Positions 1-6,741 of a stretch of 9,130 nt of DNA are shown piece by piece. Made by a program: the position numbers and the translations under genes. Positions within the stretch are counted from its first letter, which is position 1. Every line of letters begins with the position of its first letter. Origin of the DNA: CAYIHX01 sp964363305 (GTDB lineage: Bacteria > Bdellovibrionota > UBA1018); assembly GCA_964363305.1 (NCBI GenBank), contig CAYIHX010000080.1, positions 1 to 9,130 on the forward strand, given 5' to 3'. The notes under the pieces are model-generated. The model searched no databases, was not told the DNA's origin, and saw only the letters and a list, made by a program, of their open reading frames with translations.

Positions 1-1058
1 CAAGGGTGCTTCGGATCTTCGATCGAAGAAAGGTTCCCCTTTCCTTCAATTTTAACCGTAAGCGTTAAAGCTTCATTCGCCTTCACCTCAACACGGTCCA
101 CTGCCGAGCTCACGTCGAAGCCACCCACTCCGCCGGTGAAAGATTCTGGCCGTCCGTCGGCCGGAAGAGACTGAACCTCGACCTGCAGCACCTCGCTTCG
201 CATGGATCGTTCTTGAGGAGCCATTCTCTGGAAAAAACCTCGAAAAAGATCATCTTCGTCATTGAAGAGCTTGTCCTGAGCATAGTACGCGCCCTTCACA
301 GACATCGCGTCAATAGTCAGCTTGCCTTCCTGGAGAGGGTAAGCCGCGTACCGCACGAGCAACGAGCGATAGTAGGGCTGGCCATCGAGGACCACCGTAT
401 CTGAGTCGAGCCGGCTCCCGAGGACCGGCATTTCTAGGTCTTCCCTCAAAAAGGCACTCAGGGTTGGGTATTTCTCAACCGCGATATTGAAAACTCGCGT
501 CGATCGATAAATATAGTAGCTGACGATGAGCTGCTCACCCTTGTAAAGCTTCTGCTTATCGATCTCCGCACGAATAAAAAACGGCTCTGAGCGCGCCCTC
601 TTACCCGATCCCCGCAACCCGCCGGCGCCGCCGCCGCCATAGGAGCGCGGGGGCGGCGTTGCCGTACCTCCAGAGCCGACCCGGATCACGAGGTCCTCGG
701 CCTTCACCGGCTTACCCTCGATCACGATCCCGATATTCGTGATGCGCAGCTCTCCCGACTTCCGCGGCCGAAGCACCTTCGTGATTTCCCGAGTGTTACG
801 AACCCCGATTCGCCCGTTCTCAAAAAACGAATTCACGAACGTACTGTTATATTCGTTCAGCAGATCGAAATCTGGCGCATCGTACGTGAGCTCACCGATC
901 GACCCCATCGAATCGCTTTCAATCCGAAATTTCACGCTCACGGAGTCATCCTGTGTGATCTCCCGCTGATCCGGGGTCGCAGAAAAGCGCGCCGCTGCCC
1001 CTGCGCTCGGACTCGCAATCGCGGCAATGAAGACCCACATGACAAGAGTCGAACGCAT
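1..1058 (-). CDS. batD: BatD-like oxygen-tolerance family protein (3' partial)
   Basis: BatD proteins are periplasm-facing, membrane-anchored, beta-rich partners of the BatA/BatB VWA proteins; their exact activity is not established. The frame runs open from ATG 1058 to the window edge, giving 352 residues and lacking the C-terminus. Residues 1-23 look like a signal peptide (hydrophobic LVMWVFIAAIA, then an Ala-rich cleavage region). The family pattern is clear: a first beta domain at about 25-127; a second starting FFIRAEIDKQKLYKGEQLIV and continuing into SYYIY (160-184) with AYPLQEGKLTID (239-250); then SLPADGRPESFTGGVGGFDV (297-316) and GKGNL (339-343) opening a third. The missing part would carry the remaining beta domain and the usual membrane helix. 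A Gly-rich linker (about 129-157) separates domains one and two. The gene starts 5 nt after the BatB-BatC stop; the nearest purine-rich site, AAGGA at 1071-1075, is 12 nt from the ATG, rather far. Family assignment is confident; the exact start less so (a second Met is codon 7). Confidence 0.92.
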   Translation of the reverse strand, partial: MRSTLVMWVFIAAIASPSAGAAARFSATPDQREITQDDSVSVKFRIESDSMGSIGELTYDAPDFDLLNEYNSTFVNSFFENGRIGVRNTREITKVLRPRKSGELRITNIGIVIEGKPVKAEDLVIRVGSGGTATPPPRSYGGGGAGGLRGSGKRARSEPFFIRAEIDKQKLYKGEQLIVSYYIYRSTRVFNIAVEKYPTLSAFLREDLEMPVLGSRLDSDTVVLDGQPYYRSLLVRYAAYPLQEGKLTIDAMSVKGAYYAQDKLFNDEDDLFRGFFQRMAPQERSMRSEVLQVEVQSLPADGRPESFTGGVGGFDVSSAVDRVEVKANEALTLTVKIEGKGNLSSIEDPKHP

Positions 1059-1063
1059 CGCGA

Positions 1064-2872
1064 CTACCAGTCCTTTCCGGTCGGCTGAACCGACCCTTTC
1101 TGCTTCTTCAGCTTCTTCTGGAGTTCTTTCTCGCGACTGGAGAGCTCGGCCATCACACGCTCAGCATCTTCGCGAGTCATTTTTTTCGACTTAAACTCCC
1201 GGGCTTTCCGCTCACGCGATTGCGCGGGGTCCTCGACTTGCGACTCCTGTTTTTCTTTCCGCTGGTCCTGGCCACTCTTACTCTGATCCTGTTGATCCTT
1301 CTTCTCCTGAGCACCGTCGCCCTGATCCTTCTGCTGCTCGCCCTTCTCGCCGTCCTTTTTATCCTTCTTGTCGTTGTTTTCTTGCTTCTGTTTCTTACGC
1401 TCTTGATGCAGTAAGCCTAAATTTTTTCGAGCTGCGGCCTCAGCCACGCTGTCCCCTGCGACCCGCGCACGCTCAATCGCCCGGGCGTAGTCAAGGGCGG
1501 CTACGTCCAGTTTTCCGCGCGCCACTTCGACATTTCCCTTGTTGAATTTGGAGCGAGCCTCAAACGAAGCATCCCCTTCTTGTCCCGCCTTTTTGAAAGC
1601 ACTCTCAAACGATTCAACCGCCCGATCCGGTGACTCCTCCAAAAGCGAAAGATGCCCGAGATTGAAATCAATTTCCGGACGTTCCGGCTCGCTCGCCTGA
1701 GCCGCGCCGAGGCGCGTGCGAGCCTCATTGAACTCCTTGCGTTGCATCGACTCGAGCGCTTTCTTATTATTGAGGTAGGTCGAAATCCCAGGCGGTTTCG
1801 CATACACTGGTGTCGTCAAGCCCATCCCCAGCAAGAGCACGACCAACTTTTCCAGTCTCTTGCGTGCCGGCAGGGCCATCTCCAGCAAGAGTAAAAAGAA
1901 TCCGAGCGCCAAGGGAATCTGGAAACGCTCAATGTAGGTGACCTTCTTACGCTCGACCAAATCCGACCGAGCCAGCCCATTCAGCTCCTGAACGAAGTCG
2001 TCCACTTCGGTCTCGCTCGGAGAAATGGTCCAGTAACGTCCACCGGCCTCACTTGCTACTTTTTTCAACGCATCCGCTTTGAAAGTACTCACGATCGACC
2101 CAGCTCCCTCAGTCCGTCGAAACCCCTTCAGCTGACCGGTGTCATCTCGGACAGGAATCGGCCCACCCTTCTCCGTGCCGACGCCGAAGACAAAAAGGCG
2201 GGTTCCAGACTTCTTGAGCAGCTTCGCCCGTTGAATCGCCCCCTCCTCGTGGTCTTCTCCATCCGAAATGAGCACGATCACGCGCGAGGCGAGATCGCTT
2301 TCACTCGTATCCTCCGCGCCGCGATCCAGCGCCCGCATCGCTACCTCCAGGCCGATCCCAATGTCAGTACCTTGGTTCAAAACCATCGCGGGGCCTAGAA
2401 TCTCGAGTGTCTCCAAAACGTAATCGAGGTCTGTCGTGAGAGGACACGCTGGGTACGCGCTTCCGGCGAAGGCAATGATCCCGACACGGTCGCCCTGGAT
2501 CCGATCAATCATCGTGCGCAACAGATGCTTCGCTTTCTTTAGGCGGTTGGGCACCACGTCCTCCACCTCCATACTATTGGAGACATCCAAAAGTAAGATG
2601 ATATCCAATCCCTTCACTTTGATGGTCTCTTCGTGAGTACCCCACTTGGGTCGAGCCAAAGCAAAAATGAGGAAGACTAAAGCCAATGCGAGTACCGCTG
2701 TTTTACGGAGTGGAAAGTTCCAACTGAGTTCGGGAATAATCCGCGGCCAAACCTCCGGAGAGGCGAACCGAGCCAAGCGCCCCTTGCGCCCCTTCAAATC
2801 TAAACGAACTGCGACCACCAGGAGGGGCACCAACACAAGAAACCAAAGCCAATTCGGATTTCCCCACCTCAT
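1064..2872 (-). CDS. batB: BatB-BatC fusion: membrane VWA protein with TPR domain and charged tail
   Basis: A 602-residue protein joining BatB and BatC. Numbering is from ATG 2872, chosen over an upstream in-frame GTG at 2887 because GGAGG lies 8 nt before this ATG and the start overlaps the BatA stop as ATGA; MRWGNPNWLWFL also resembles usual BatB N-termini. Order: TM1 (about 8-23), a basic loop, TM2 (about 58-74), a VWA domain with complete MIDAS (D96-x-S98-x-S100, T169, D204 in LISDGED), TM3 (about 317-335), basic ARKRLEK, a second hydrophobic stretch ending TTPVYA (342-358), TPR-like helices (about 364-490), a Lys/Gln/Asp/Glu-rich segment (493-551), and a helical C-terminus ending GKDW, a BatC-like ending. 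The positive-inside rule puts the VWA domain and the TPR part in the periplasm. Related VWA-TPR fusions are known in other bacteria. The likely role is as scaffold and adaptor in the MoxR/Bat complex. Batch assignment rests on motifs and context, not a search. Confidence 0.94.
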   Translation of the reverse strand: MRWGNPNWLWFLVLVPLLVVAVRLDLKGRKGRLARFASPEVWPRIIPELSWNFPLRKTAVLALALVFLIFALARPKWGTHEETIKVKGLDIILLLDVSNSMEVEDVVPNRLKKAKHLLRTMIDRIQGDRVGIIAFAGSAYPACPLTTDLDYVLETLEILGPAMVLNQGTDIGIGLEVAMRALDRGAEDTSESDLASRVIVLISDGEDHEEGAIQRAKLLKKSGTRLFVFGVGTEKGGPIPVRDDTGQLKGFRRTEGAGSIVSTFKADALKKVASEAGGRYWTISPSETEVDDFVQELNGLARSDLVERKKVTYIERFQIPLALGFFLLLLEMALPARKRLEKLVVLLLGMGLTTPVYAKPPGISTYLNNKKALESMQRKEFNEARTRLGAAQASEPERPEIDFNLGHLSLLEESPDRAVESFESAFKKAGQEGDASFEARSKFNKGNVEVARGKLDVAALDYARAIERARVAGDSVAEAAARKNLGLLHQERKKQKQENNDKKDKKDGEKGEQQKDQGDGAQEKKDQQDQSKSGQDQRKEKQESQVEDPAQSRERKAREFKSKKMTREDAERVMAELSSREKELQKKLKKQKGSVQPTGKDW

Positions 2873-3852
2873 GGGAGCATCCTCCACCAGATCAGTCTCA
2901 GCATCTGTTCCGCCACCAGCAAAAGAACTCCGAGCTTGAGCGGCAGAGGGTACTTCTCCTCCTGATTCACTTTTTCCGTTGTTTTGATTTCACTACGTTC
3001 CAGCTGGTCAATTTCCCTAAAAACTGAGTCCAGCGTCGACTCATCCGCCACCCGATAGAACTTCCCGTTCGTAGAACTCGCGATCTGCTGGAGCAATGCC
3101 GGATTTAAGGAATTTTCCAGCCATTGATAGGTCGTCACCGCATTTCCGAACAGTCCCTGCCGCCGGATGGGCAAACGGACCCGCCCTTCCCTACCGATCG
3201 CGACGGTATAGACCTTGAGGCCGAAGCCCGCCGCCAACTCCCCCGCAGTCGCCGGGTCGACCTGACCTACGTTATTATCCCCATCCGTCAGAAGAATAAT
3301 GATCCGAGACTTCGCTTTGGAGTCCTTCAGGCGGTTGATCGCGAGCGACAAACCATCGCCAATTCCAGTTCCATCTTTGAGAACGCCGATTTTCACATCC
3401 CGAATCGCGTGCTGGAGAATGCCGTAATCGAGAGTAGGCGGCGCCAACGTCAGAGGCTCCCCACTGAAGACTACAAAACCAATCCGATCATTCTGCCGAC
3501 CCCGAATGAAGGCCAGCATCGTATCTTTTGCGATATCCAACCGAGACCTCTCAGCCAGGTCTTCAATGTTCATGGAAGCCGAGACATCCATGACCATCAT
3601 GATATCGATACCGCTTACCTGACGCTCCGTGGTCGTAAAACTCGCTTGAGGTCTCGCCAATGCCAGGGCAATCAGCGCGATGGCGCCATAACGGATGGCA
3701 AGCAACTTCGGGATTGGACTCTTCGCAGCTAAACGCGCAGGCACCTTCAGCGGGAACAGCAGTCGAGCTGGGGTATTCCGCTCTTTCCACCAGCGATGCA
3801 GGACCGGCACGGCAAGACCGACGAGCGCCCAAGGCCAATCTGCGAGCCTCAT
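2869..3852 (-). CDS. batA: BatA: membrane-anchored VWA-domain protein
   Basis: A 327-residue protein of normal BatA length. The N-terminus has a short hydrophobic helix (about 5-19), a basic loop (HRWWKERNTPARLLFPLKVP, 19-38) and a second helix (51-67) ending in the typical ALARPQ. The VWA domain spans about 82-285 with a complete MIDAS: D89-x-S91-x-S93, T162 in DGTGIGDGL, and D190 in LLTDGDNN. The closing helix is about 303-320. With the basic loop on the inside, the VWA domain faces the periplasm. BatA is thought to act with BatB and BatD under a MoxR ATPase; the early 'aerotolerance' name comes from Bacteroides and need not be its role here. The start overlaps the preceding stop as ATGA (3852-3849). 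No strong Shine-Dalgarno is visible, so translation probably depends on coupling to the gene before it. Assignment is very secure. Confidence 0.96.
   Translation of the reverse strand: MRLADWPWALVGLAVPVLHRWWKERNTPARLLFPLKVPARLAAKSPIPKLLAIRYGAIALIALALARPQASFTTTERQVSGIDIMMVMDVSASMNIEDLAERSRLDIAKDTMLAFIRGRQNDRIGFVVFSGEPLTLAPPTLDYGILQHAIRDVKIGVLKDGTGIGDGLSLAINRLKDSKAKSRIIILLTDGDNNVGQVDPATAGELAAGFGLKVYTVAIGREGRVRLPIRRQGLFGNAVTTYQWLENSLNPALLQQIASSTNGKFYRVADESTLDSVFREIDQLERSEIKTTEKVNQEEKYPLPLKLGVLLLVAEQMLRLIWWRMLP
2881..2885 (-). promoter_or_regulatory. Shine-Dalgarno GGAGG fixing the BatB-BatC start at 2872
   Basis: GGAGG reads on the minus strand 8 nt upstream of ATG 2872, inside the last codons of batA. 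It overlaps the alternative GTG start at 2887-2885, so it cannot serve that codon. This supports the shorter product and translational coupling to batA. Confidence 0.8.
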
Positions 3853-4811
3853 ACCGGTTCGCCCCGTTCTTTCCGGGTCGCCCGCACGATCGCAGCAAGC
3901 TCTTCCAAACTCTTCTCGGACTCCTCGATCGAGGGTCGGTGATCCGTGAATTTGGCCAGATCAAGAGCCTCGAATAGTTTTTCAATCCGGTCGATCACGC
4001 GATCATCTGTCAGTTTCAAAACCTCCAACCGCGCAACCACTTCGCTCGACGTTGACTCTAACGCCTCAAAATCGAATCTCTTGCTCAAATAGCGCTTCAA
4101 GATTTCAGAAAGTCGGTAGTGATAGATCTTTACTTTTGCCTTCGCCAATAGACCTTCCAGCTTCAATTTACGCAAGTCTTCGAGGGCCTCCTGGTCTTCC
4201 GTCAATAGGCGCCCAGGGGTTCGGCGAGCCCGACGCTGCTTCCATTTTTTCCACAAAATCATAGCTGCAACTACCGCCCCAACAACCAACAAAAGCACCG
4301 CGATCGCGATGACGATCACTAAAAGCACGGGCAGCGGCAACTCCGCCGGAGGCAAAAGTGGCTCCGGTTTTTTTTGTTCTTCCGTCTGGGACGTCACCCA
4401 TTCAGCGACCTCCAGATTCGTGGCAAGGGTCCAACCGATCTGGGTATCCTGATCCTGGTGCTTAACCCACAACGTAAGCGCCGGGATGGAGAGCATCCCC
4501 CCTTTTACAGGAATCAGAACCCCCCGACCACGCGCAGGCTCCCACTCGAAAGCGAGGCCCACATCCATCAAGCTTTTTGTCGTATCTGGACCTCGCAGCT
4601 CTATGTTGCCCCGGAGAACCTCCTCTGGAAGGCCTTCCAATCGAAACTCGATTCGATCACCCACCTGAAACTTTCCATCCTGAGGCTGGCCTACCCAAAC
4701 GATCGCAACCGATGGCAGTAGAGAGGGCGACGGCACCGGTTCGGCCCAAAGGGGCGCGGGCCAGAAAATCGCGCCGACAAGTACCCAAAAACTCAACCGG
4801 AACGCCATCAT
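3849..4811 (-). CDS. Bat-operon bitopic membrane protein with DUF4381-like cytosolic domain
   Basis: A 320-residue protein of the class found between the DUF58 gene and batA. Residues 1-23 form a signal peptide (FRLSFWVLVGAIFW, cleavage after LWA). Residues 24-158 are predicted periplasmic and beta-rich, with a BatD-like phrase (FQVGDRIEFRLEGLP, 48-62). A strong membrane helix lies at 161-187, followed by basic KKWKQRRARR, so the rest is cytosolic. Residues 202-312 are helical, with KIYHYRLSEILKRYLSKRFD (228-247) and DLAKFTDHRPS (284-294), which resemble the conserved parts of DUF4381-type proteins; those are usually about half this length, lacking the periplasmic part. The function is unknown; its layout suits a link between periplasmic VWA proteins and cytosolic MoxR/DUF58 (inference). 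It starts by ATGA overlap with the DUF58 gene; two adjacent ATGs (4811, 4808) are both possible, with GGAGG 5 or 8 nt upstream. Family naming is tentative; the gene itself is secure. Confidence 0.82.
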   Translation of the reverse strand: MMAFRLSFWVLVGAIFWPAPLWAEPVPSPSLLPSVAIVWVGQPQDGKFQVGDRIEFRLEGLPEEVLRGNIELRGPDTTKSLMDVGLAFEWEPARGRGVLIPVKGGMLSIPALTLWVKHQDQDTQIGWTLATNLEVAEWVTSQTEEQKKPEPLLPPAELPLPVLLVIVIAIAVLLLVVGAVVAAMILWKKWKQRRARRTPGRLLTEDQEALEDLRKLKLEGLLAKAKVKIYHYRLSEILKRYLSKRFDFEALESTSSEVVARLEVLKLTDDRVIDRIEKLFEALDLAKFTDHRPSIEESEKSLEELAAIVRATRKERGEPV

Positions 4812-5686
4812 CGCCGCCTCCGTGCACGGATGCGAAAGAAGCGAACGACCGCCGCAATATAATCCTCATCTGTCTTCAACGGCAGAACTTCAATTTTCCC
4901 CCCGGTCATCGCAGTGCGAAAATCAGTGTCTGTGGCCGTCTGCGCATCAGCGATCCACTTCCGAAATGAATAAGAACCGGGATCGATCATCATCTCTTCC
5001 CCCGATTCCGGATCCACCACGAGGAGGTGGCCCACGTCGGGAACCGCCCGCTCTCGAGCATCAGAGACCTGCAGCGCCACCACGTCATGACGTCGCGACA
5101 GCCGCCTGATTTGGAGCTCATAATTTTCCGCGATGAAATCAGAGAGCAGAAAAATAATTCCAGAATGCTTCATGATGCGATTCGCCGAATCAATTGCCCC
5201 AGCAAGATCCGTCCCACGGCTCGAAGGTTTGAAAACCAGGAGCTCCCGTATAATTCGCTGCGTCTGCATCCGCCCTTTCCGCGGCGGCAACACCTTTTCG
5301 ACCCCTGAAGCAAACAACAGAAGACCGACCTTGTCACCCGTTTGGCTGGCGGCAAACGAAAGCAGAGCTGCAACCTCGGAGGCAACATCCATCTTCGTTT
5401 TTCTACCCGAGCCAAATTCATTGGAACCTGACACATCGACCATCAGAAGAACCGTCAGCTCGCGTTCTTCCTCGAATTTTTTGACCAATGGTTCACGAGT
5501 CCGAGCGCTTGCTTTCCAGTCTATATGCCGAACATCATCGCCCGCCACATATTGGCGATGATCGCTGAATTGCACACCGTGACCCTTAAAGTGGCTCCGG
5601 TATTGCCCCGAAACCATTTCATTGATCACACGACGGGTCGTCACTTCGATCTGACGAACTTTGCGAAGAAGCTCTTCCGAAAGCAT
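4808..5686 (-). CDS. DUF58 family VWA-like protein
   Basis: A 292-residue soluble protein with no signal peptide or membrane helix, so cytosolic. DUF58 proteins almost always sit beside moxR and are regarded as its VWA-type partners. The DUF58 signature is clear: SGQYRSHFKGHGVQFSDHRQ (26-45) followed by GDDVRHIDWKASARTREP (49-66). The VWA-like fold follows with a full MIDAS-type set: D84-x-S86-x-S88, T159 in SRGTDL, and D183 in LLSDF. The C-terminus is very basic (RIRARRRR). The start is firm: an in-frame TGA lies at 5695-5693, just upstream, and AGGA (5700-5697) stands 10 nt before the ATG. The gap to moxR is 19 nt, and the stop overlaps the next start as ATGA. The family is certain; the molecular role (adaptor presenting substrates to MoxR) is family-level inference. 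Confidence 0.96.
   Translation of the reverse strand: MLSEELLRKVRQIEVTTRRVINEMVSGQYRSHFKGHGVQFSDHRQYVAGDDVRHIDWKASARTREPLVKKFEEERELTVLLMVDVSGSNEFGSGRKTKMDVASEVAALLSFAASQTGDKVGLLLFASGVEKVLPPRKGRMQTQRIIRELLVFKPSSRGTDLAGAIDSANRIMKHSGIIFLLSDFIAENYELQIRRLSRRHDVVALQVSDARERAVPDVGHLLVVDPESGEEMMIDPGSYSFRKWIADAQTATDTDFRTAMTGGKIEVLPLKTDEDYIAAVVRFFRIRARRRR
4817..4821 (-). promoter_or_regulatory. Shine-Dalgarno GGAGG for the 320-residue membrane protein
   Basis: GGAGG lies within the last codons of the DUF58 gene, 5 nt before ATG 4811 and 8 nt before ATG 4808. The 8-nt spacing slightly favours the second ATG, which would remove only one Met. Confidence 0.7.
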
Positions 5687-5705
5687 TCCTTGTCAGTCCT
5701 GCTCT

Positions 5706-6698
5706 CTAGGGCACTTCAACGTGCTCAAGAATACGTTTGATAATTTTCTCGCTGTCCATGCCTTCCGCCTCCGCCTCGAACGAAACCATCACCCGATGGC
5801 GAAAAATATCGTATACGACGGATTTGACGTCCTCAGGCGTTACGAACCCTCGGTGACGAATAAACGCGCTGGCCCGGCTTGCTCGAGCGAGACCAATGGT
5901 GGCGCGGGGTGAAGCTCCGACCTGAATCATCGGCTTGAGATCGGGCAGACCCACCTTTTCCGGAAATCGTGTCGCGAAAACCAGGGAAAGAATGTAATCC
6001 TTAATCTTCTCATCCATGTAAATTCGAGCGCACAGCCCGCGCGCGTCCAGGATATCCTTCGGCTGGCAAACCCGCGCGGCCTTCGGAGCCGCAACACCGG
6101 CCATTCGATTCAAGATGCTCTTCTCCTCGAGCAAAGTCGGGTACCCTACCTTCACCTTGAAAAGAAACCGATCAAGCTGCGCTTCCGGAAGAGCATAGGT
6201 TCCTTCCTGCTCAATCGGATTTTGAGTAGCCAAGACCGTGAAGGGGTCTGAAAGCGTGTAGGTCGTCTCACCAATGGTGACCTGGTGCTCTCCCATCGCC
6301 TCCAATAAGGCACTCTGCACTTTTGCCGGCGCACGGTTGATCTCGTCCGCCAGAATAAGATTCGAGAAGATCGGACCCTTCTTCGGTGTGAAATCACCGG
6401 TCTTCTGGTTAAAAATCATCGTTCCAACCAGATCAGCTGGCAGTAGATCGGGTGTGAACTGAATGCGCTGGAAATCCGCGTGAATCACGTCGGCCAACGT
6501 CTTGATTGTCAATGTTTTGGCTAGACCCGGTAAACCTTCGAGCAAGACATGACCATCGCACAGCAAAGCCATGATGAGTCGTTCCAGTAAAACCTTCTGG
6601 CCGACCACTACTTTTGACGCTTCGTTCATCATTTCTTCGACGAAATGGCTGCGAAGTTTGATTTCTTCCGTGAGCCCTTGAATATCGATCGTAGTCAT
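5706..6698 (-). CDS. moxR: MoxR-family AAA+ ATPase
   Basis: A 330-residue cytosolic ATPase of typical MoxR length. MoxR proteins form hexameric rings that use ATP hydrolysis to remodel or assemble client proteins, working with VWA-domain partners encoded beside them. Motifs in order: KVVVGQ (29-34), Walker A of the MoxR form GLPGLAKT (55-62), Walker B LILADE (114-119), MoxR-type NRAPAKVQSALLEAMGEHQV (121-140), sensor 1 ATQNP (157-161) followed by EQEGTYALPEAQLDRFLF (163-180), and sensor 2 GASPRA (261-266). All catalytic motifs look intact. The ATG at 6698 gives the usual N-terminal length, but no Shine-Dalgarno precedes it (the leader is CTACCCTTTCAAAAT), so the start signal is unusual. It lies 43 nt after the large upstream gene and 19 nt before the DUF58 gene. 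Assignment is very secure. Confidence 0.97.
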   Translation of the reverse strand: MTTIDIQGLTEEIKLRSHFVEEMMNEASKVVVGQKVLLERLIMALLCDGHVLLEGLPGLAKTLTIKTLADVIHADFQRIQFTPDLLPADLVGTMIFNQKTGDFTPKKGPIFSNLILADEINRAPAKVQSALLEAMGEHQVTIGETTYTLSDPFTVLATQNPIEQEGTYALPEAQLDRFLFKVKVGYPTLLEEKSILNRMAGVAAPKAARVCQPKDILDARGLCARIYMDEKIKDYILSLVFATRFPEKVGLPDLKPMIQVGASPRATIGLARASRASAFIRHRGFVTPEDVKSVVYDIFRHRVMVSFEAEAEGMDSEKIIKRILEHVEVP

Positions 6699-6741
6699 AT
6701 TTTGAAAGGGTAGCGCAGTTGGCTCGGCGCCGCGAGAGCGA
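6699..6741 (-). other. Spacer between the large upstream gene and moxR
   Basis: This 43-nt gap is the longest in the operon. It holds a perfect 8-bp palindrome (CGGCGCCG, 6725-6732) but no T-run, so it is not a convincing terminator. I see no clear -35/-10 pair and no Shine-Dalgarno before moxR. Read-through from the upstream gene is therefore the simplest view. Confidence 0.5.

Noticed and set aside
16..29. Perfect 14-bp palindrome TCTTCGATCGAAGA.
   Set aside because: It lies inside BatD codons for the conserved LSSIEDP stretch and is not repeated elsewhere in the window that I noticed; chance is the simplest explanation.
1220..1414. Plus-strand open frame of 64 codons rich in Leu/Val/Phe, looking like a small membrane protein.
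   Set aside because: It is the exact antisense of the Lys/Gln/Asp/Glu-rich BatC tract; complements of such codons read as hydrophobic residues. No independent ribosome site or family match is evident.
1501..1803. Minus-strand 100-codon open frame overlapping the TPR part of BatB-BatC in another frame.
   Set aside because: The composition is Arg/Ser-rich shadow sequence, and the overlapping BatB-BatC frame is continuous and conserved, so there is no evidence for a nested gene or frameshift.
3124..3732. Plus-strand open frame of 202 codons.
   Set aside because: It lies wholly antisense to the conserved batA gene, has an unusual Arg/Pro/Gln-rich composition, and resembles no family. It is a by-product of moderately high GC.
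6721..6740. GC-rich inverted repeat between the large gene and moxR as a possible terminator.
   Set aside because: Only a short stem forms and no T-run follows on the minus strand, so there is no good case for an intrinsic terminator.
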